Shown one piece after another: positions 6,372-8,888 of a stretch of 8,888 nt of DNA. Both the position numbers and the translations under genes were made by a program. Position 1 is the first letter of the stretch; each line of letters opens with the position of its first letter. The notes under the pieces were generated by a model. That model was given only the letters and a program-made list of their open reading frames with translations. It was not told the origin of the DNA and did not search any database. This DNA comes from an uncultured Coriobacteriales bacterium (GTDB taxonomy: Bacteria > Actinomycetota > Coriobacteriia > Coriobacteriales > UMGS124), in assembly GCA_903789505.1 (NCBI GenBank), contig CAIFEU010000007.1, positions 6,600-15,487 of the forward strand. The letters are read 5' to 3'.

Positions 6372-8213
6372 ATGAGCACACGACTTCTTTCGGGGAACGA
6401 GGCGATAGCGCGGGGCGCCTGGGAGGCGGGCGTCGCCGTGGGCGTCGGGTACCCCGGCACTCCCTCGACCGAGACGCTGGAGAGCCTCGCCAAGCTCGGC
6501 GTCGAGCACGGGATGGGCAGCGGGGACGGCGTCGACGGCCCCTACTGCGAGTGGGCGCCCAATGAGAAGGTGGCGCTCGAGGTCGGCATCGGCGCCTCGA
6601 TGGGCGGCGTGCGCTGCCTGGTCACGATGAAGCACGTCGGCGTCAACGTCGCCGCCGACCCGCTGATGTCCGTCTGCAACGCGGGCGTGAACGGTGGGCT
6701 TGTGGTTCTCGCCGCCGACGACCCCTCGTGCTACTCCTCCCAGAACGAGCAGGACTCGCGCAACTACGCCGCCTTCGCCCGCGTCCCGATGCTTGAGCCC
6801 TCCGACTCCGAGGAGGCGCGTCGCTTCACGGCGGTGGCATTCGAACTCTCCGAGCGGTTCGACACCCCGGTCATGCTGCGTGAGACCGTGCGCATCGCCC
6901 ACACCAAGACACCGGTCGAGACCGGCGCCGCGCGCGCCGTCGTCGAGCCGCGCCCCTATGAGACCGACCCCGACAAGTACGTCATGATGCCCGCGGTCGC
7001 ACGGGTACGCAGGCTCGAGACCGACAGGCGCGAGGAGCTGCTGCGCTCCTTCGCGGAGACCACCGACCTGAACCGCGTCGAGATGCGTGACCCCTCCATT
7101 GGCGTCATCTGCAGCGGGGCATGCTACCAGCATGTGCGCGAGGCCCTCCCGCAGGCAAGCACCCTCAAGCTCGGCGTCTCCTGGCCCCTGCCTGCGGAGC
7201 GGGTCCGCGCGTTCGCGCGCTCGGTGGGAGCCTGCTATGTCGTGGAGGAGGCATGCGACTACTTCGAGCAGCACGTGCTCGCCATGGGCGTGGAGCTGGC
7301 GACCCCTCCGTGCGGCAGTCTTCCCCGCAACGGGGAGATGACCCCGGCGCGCATCCGCGCGAGCTTCGGCGTAGAGCAGCCAGCACACCCCGCCGCCGCC
7401 CAGGACCTGCCGCCGCGCCCGCCGGCGCTGTGCCCCGGCTGCCCGCACCGCCTCGTGTACGCGGAGCTGCATCGCCTCAAGGCGATCGTGACCGGCGACA
7501 TCGGGTGCTATACGCTCGGCGCCATAGCCCCGCTGAACTCCGTGCACAGCGTCATCGACATGGGCGCGTCCCTGTCGATGGCTCACGGCATGGAGCTCGC
7601 CGGCGTTCCGGGGCGCAATGGTCGGCCGGTCGTCGGCGTCATCGGCGATAGCACCTTCGCCCACTCGGGTATCGAGAGCCTGCTGGGGACGATCTACAAC
7701 GGCGGAACGGGGACGCTGTGCATCCTCGACAACCGCACGACCGCGATGACCGGCTGCCAGGGCAATCCCGTGAACGGAATCACGCTGACCGAGCAGGCGA
7801 ACGGCGTCCGGCCCCTCGACGAGCATCCCGGCCCCGAGCTCGACCTGGTTGAGCTGTGCAGGGCGATGGGCGTCCAGGACGTGCGACTGGTGGACTCCCA
7901 GGACCTCAAGGCGGTCCGACGCGCGCTTCGGGAGGCGACCAAGGCCGACGACAGGCTCTCCGTCATCGTGTTCAAGTCGCCGTGCCGGCTCGTCGACCGC
8001 TCTCGCAAGCCCGTCCCGACCATCGCCGACTGCCGCGCCTGCGGCGCCTGCATCCAGATTGGCTGCCCGTGCCTGGGGACCGACGAGCAGGGGCGCGCGG
8101 TCATAGACCCGACGAGCTGCATCGGATGCGGCCAGTGCGTCCAGGAGTGCCCGTTCGGGTGCATCGCCGCGCCTGAGCCCCGACAGGACCAGACCGACGG
8201 AAGGCAGGCGTAA
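6372..8213 (+). CDS. iorA: Indolepyruvate:ferredoxin oxidoreductase, alpha subunit
   Basis: The 613-residue protein has the normal IorA length and layout. The N-terminal pyrimidine-binding half shows GNEAIARGAWEAGVAVGVGYPGTPSTE at the start and EWAPNEKVALEVGIGASMGG at about residues 60-80. The thiamine-diphosphate half has CPGCPHR, GDIGCYTLG (from 375), the Mg/TPP motif GDSTFAHSG (from 425) and Asn454 in ILDNRTTAMTG. The C-terminal ferredoxin-like domain binds two 4Fe-4S clusters through Cys554/557/560/565 and Cys583/586/589/593; further cysteines sit at 567 and 597. With IorB it oxidatively decarboxylates aryl-pyruvates (from Trp, Phe, Tyr) to aryl-acetyl-CoA, reducing ferredoxin, or runs in reverse. 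The enzyme is oxygen-sensitive, which fits an anaerobe. It lies 31 bases after the ligase and 5 bases before iorB, so the three are almost certainly co-transcribed. The family call is firm; the preferred substrate is inferred. Confidence 0.97.
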   Translation: MSTRLLSGNEAIARGAWEAGVAVGVGYPGTPSTETLESLAKLGVEHGMGSGDGVDGPYCEWAPNEKVALEVGIGASMGGVRCLVTMKHVGVNVAADPLMSVCNAGVNGGLVVLAADDPSCYSSQNEQDSRNYAAFARVPMLEPSDSEEARRFTAVAFELSERFDTPVMLRETVRIAHTKTPVETGAARAVVEPRPYETDPDKYVMMPAVARVRRLETDRREELLRSFAETTDLNRVEMRDPSIGVICSGACYQHVREALPQASTLKLGVSWPLPAERVRAFARSVGACYVVEEACDYFEQHVLAMGVELATPPCGSLPRNGEMTPARIRASFGVEQPAHPAAAQDLPPRPPALCPGCPHRLVYAELHRLKAIVTGDIGCYTLGAIAPLNSVHSVIDMGASLSMAHGMELAGVPGRNGRPVVGVIGDSTFAHSGIESLLGTIYNGGTGTLCILDNRTTAMTGCQGNPVNGITLTEQANGVRPLDEHPGPELDLVELCRAMGVQDVRLVDSQDLKAVRRALREATKADDRLSVIVFKSPCRLVDRSRKPVPTIADCRACGACIQIGCPCLGTDEQGRAVIDPTSCIGCGQCVQECPFGCIAAPEPRQDQTDGRQA

Positions 8214-8218
8214 CCGCG

Positions 8219-8809
8219 ATGAGCGAAGACGAGAAGACGACCACCATCCTGCTCGTTGGAGTGGGAGGGCAGGGGACGATTCTGGCAGGCGACCTGCTCG
8301 CCAAGACGGCGGCGTCCTGCGGCCACGAGTGCAAGATCTCCGAGATTCACGGCATGGCGCAGCGCGGCGGGTCCGTGAGCACCGTGGTGCGCTTTGGGTC
8401 CCACGTCAGTTCGATGATCTGCGACGAGGGCTGCGCCGACGCGATAGTCGCGTTCGAGGCGATCGAGGCGCTGCGCGCCCAGCAGTACCTCGCGCCTCGA
8501 GGGGCGATGATCGTCAATGACGAGATCGTCACGCCCCTGATGGTCAACATCGGCAAGGCCACCATGCCGTCGGACATCCACGGGCGCCTTGCCGAGCTGG
8601 GGGCAACGCTCGTCCCGGCGGGAAGCATCGCTCGCAAGGCGGGCTCGCCCAAGTCGACCAACGTCGTGCTGATCGGCGCCCTTTCGACGAAGCTTCCCTT
8701 CGACGTCGACGCCTGGCGCGACGTAATCGCGCGTCGCGTCCCCCCGAAGACCGTGGACGCCAACCTCGCTGCGTTCGACCTGGGCAGACAGGCGGCGCTG
8801 GCACTGTAG
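8219..8809 (+). CDS. iorB: Indolepyruvate:ferredoxin oxidoreductase, beta subunit
   Basis: The 196-residue protein is the gamma-type (POR/KOR gamma family) subunit that completes the IorAB enzyme. It shows the glycine-rich GVGGQGTILAGDLLA near residues 14-28, the family hallmark SEIHGMAQRGGSVSTVVRFG at about 41-60, and TNVVLIGALS in the C-terminal half. No iron-sulphur motif is present, as expected for this subunit. The ATG follows the iorA stop by 5 bases, and GGAAGG inside the 3' end of iorA (about 8201-8206) can serve as its ribosome binding site, suggesting translational coupling. Length and start agree with the family. After the stop, an imperfect inverted repeat (TGGCAC at 8799-8804, GTGCCA at 8815-8820) has no T-tract, so no terminator is claimed before the right edge. 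Confidence 0.97.
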   Translation: MSEDEKTTTILLVGVGGQGTILAGDLLAKTAASCGHECKISEIHGMAQRGGSVSTVVRFGSHVSSMICDEGCADAIVAFEAIEALRAQQYLAPRGAMIVNDEIVTPLMVNIGKATMPSDIHGRLAELGATLVPAGSIARKAGSPKSTNVVLIGALSTKLPFDVDAWRDVIARRVPPKTVDANLAAFDLGRQAALAL

Positions 8810-8888
8810 CGCTGGTGCCATAGCACGCCGACCGGACGCGAGAGGTGCGGGCGAGCGAGGCGGCATAACCGGGCTTCCGCGTAGGGGG

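Noticed and set aside
5108..8866. Very long minus-strand reading frames (about 5108-6493, 6351-7826 and 7694-8866) opposite the ligase and ior genes.
   Set aside because: They have no recognisable domains, have Arg/Asp/His/Val-rich composition typical of the antisense frame in GC-rich coding DNA, and lie fully opposite genes with strong family matches.

Overview
The window is GC-rich DNA (about two-thirds G+C, with strong G/C preference at third codon positions). The gene set is a Tat-exported transglutaminase-like protein with SLH repeats, a TrmO homologue, an RlmI-type methyltransferase, and an indolepyruvate:ferredoxin oxidoreductase next to an AMP-forming acyl-CoA ligase. This suggests an anaerobic, amino-acid-fermenting high-GC Gram-positive bacterium, most likely of the Coriobacteriia (Olsenella/Atopobium type). 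That placement comes from gene content and composition only and could not be tested by a search.

The left half (1-4487) is read entirely on the minus strand. From right to left in transcription order it holds an RlmI-like 23S rRNA methyltransferase (3186-4487), a CAU-anticodon tRNA with encoded CCA (2925-3000) followed by a strong hairpin terminator, a TrmO/TsaA-family tRNA methyltransferase (1951-2730), and a large exported protein (start at 1823, running off the left edge). The exported protein carries a twin-arginine signal, a transglutaminase-like domain with a visible Cys-His-Asp triad, and at least two SLH repeats split by a long acidic low-complexity linker.

The right half (4643-8809) is a compact plus-strand operon: an AMP-forming acyl-CoA ligase, then iorA (31 bases later) and iorB (5 bases later). 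IorA and IorB form the two-subunit, thiamine- and iron-sulphur-dependent enzyme that interconverts aryl-pyruvates and aryl-acetyl-CoA with ferredoxin. The ligase would link that CoA ester to the free aryl acetate. The cluster therefore looks like a self-contained aromatic 2-oxo-acid/aryl-acetate module; its physiological direction cannot be read from the sequence.

The two halves diverge from a 155-base, comparatively AT-rich intergenic region (4488-4642) containing a widely spaced inverted repeat, the best candidate control region here. No gap exceeds 300 bases. The smaller gaps (1824-1950, 2731-2886, 3001-3185, 8810-8888) hold no supported gene; 3001-3185 must contain the tRNA promoter unless the tRNA is read through from rlmI, but no convincing -35/-10 pair was found there. 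There is no CRISPR array, insertion sequence, phage or plasmid signature. The many long reading frames opposite the real genes are typical high-GC shadows. I found no clearly undescribed system; the most interesting items are the ligase-IOR operon and the architecture of the exported protein.
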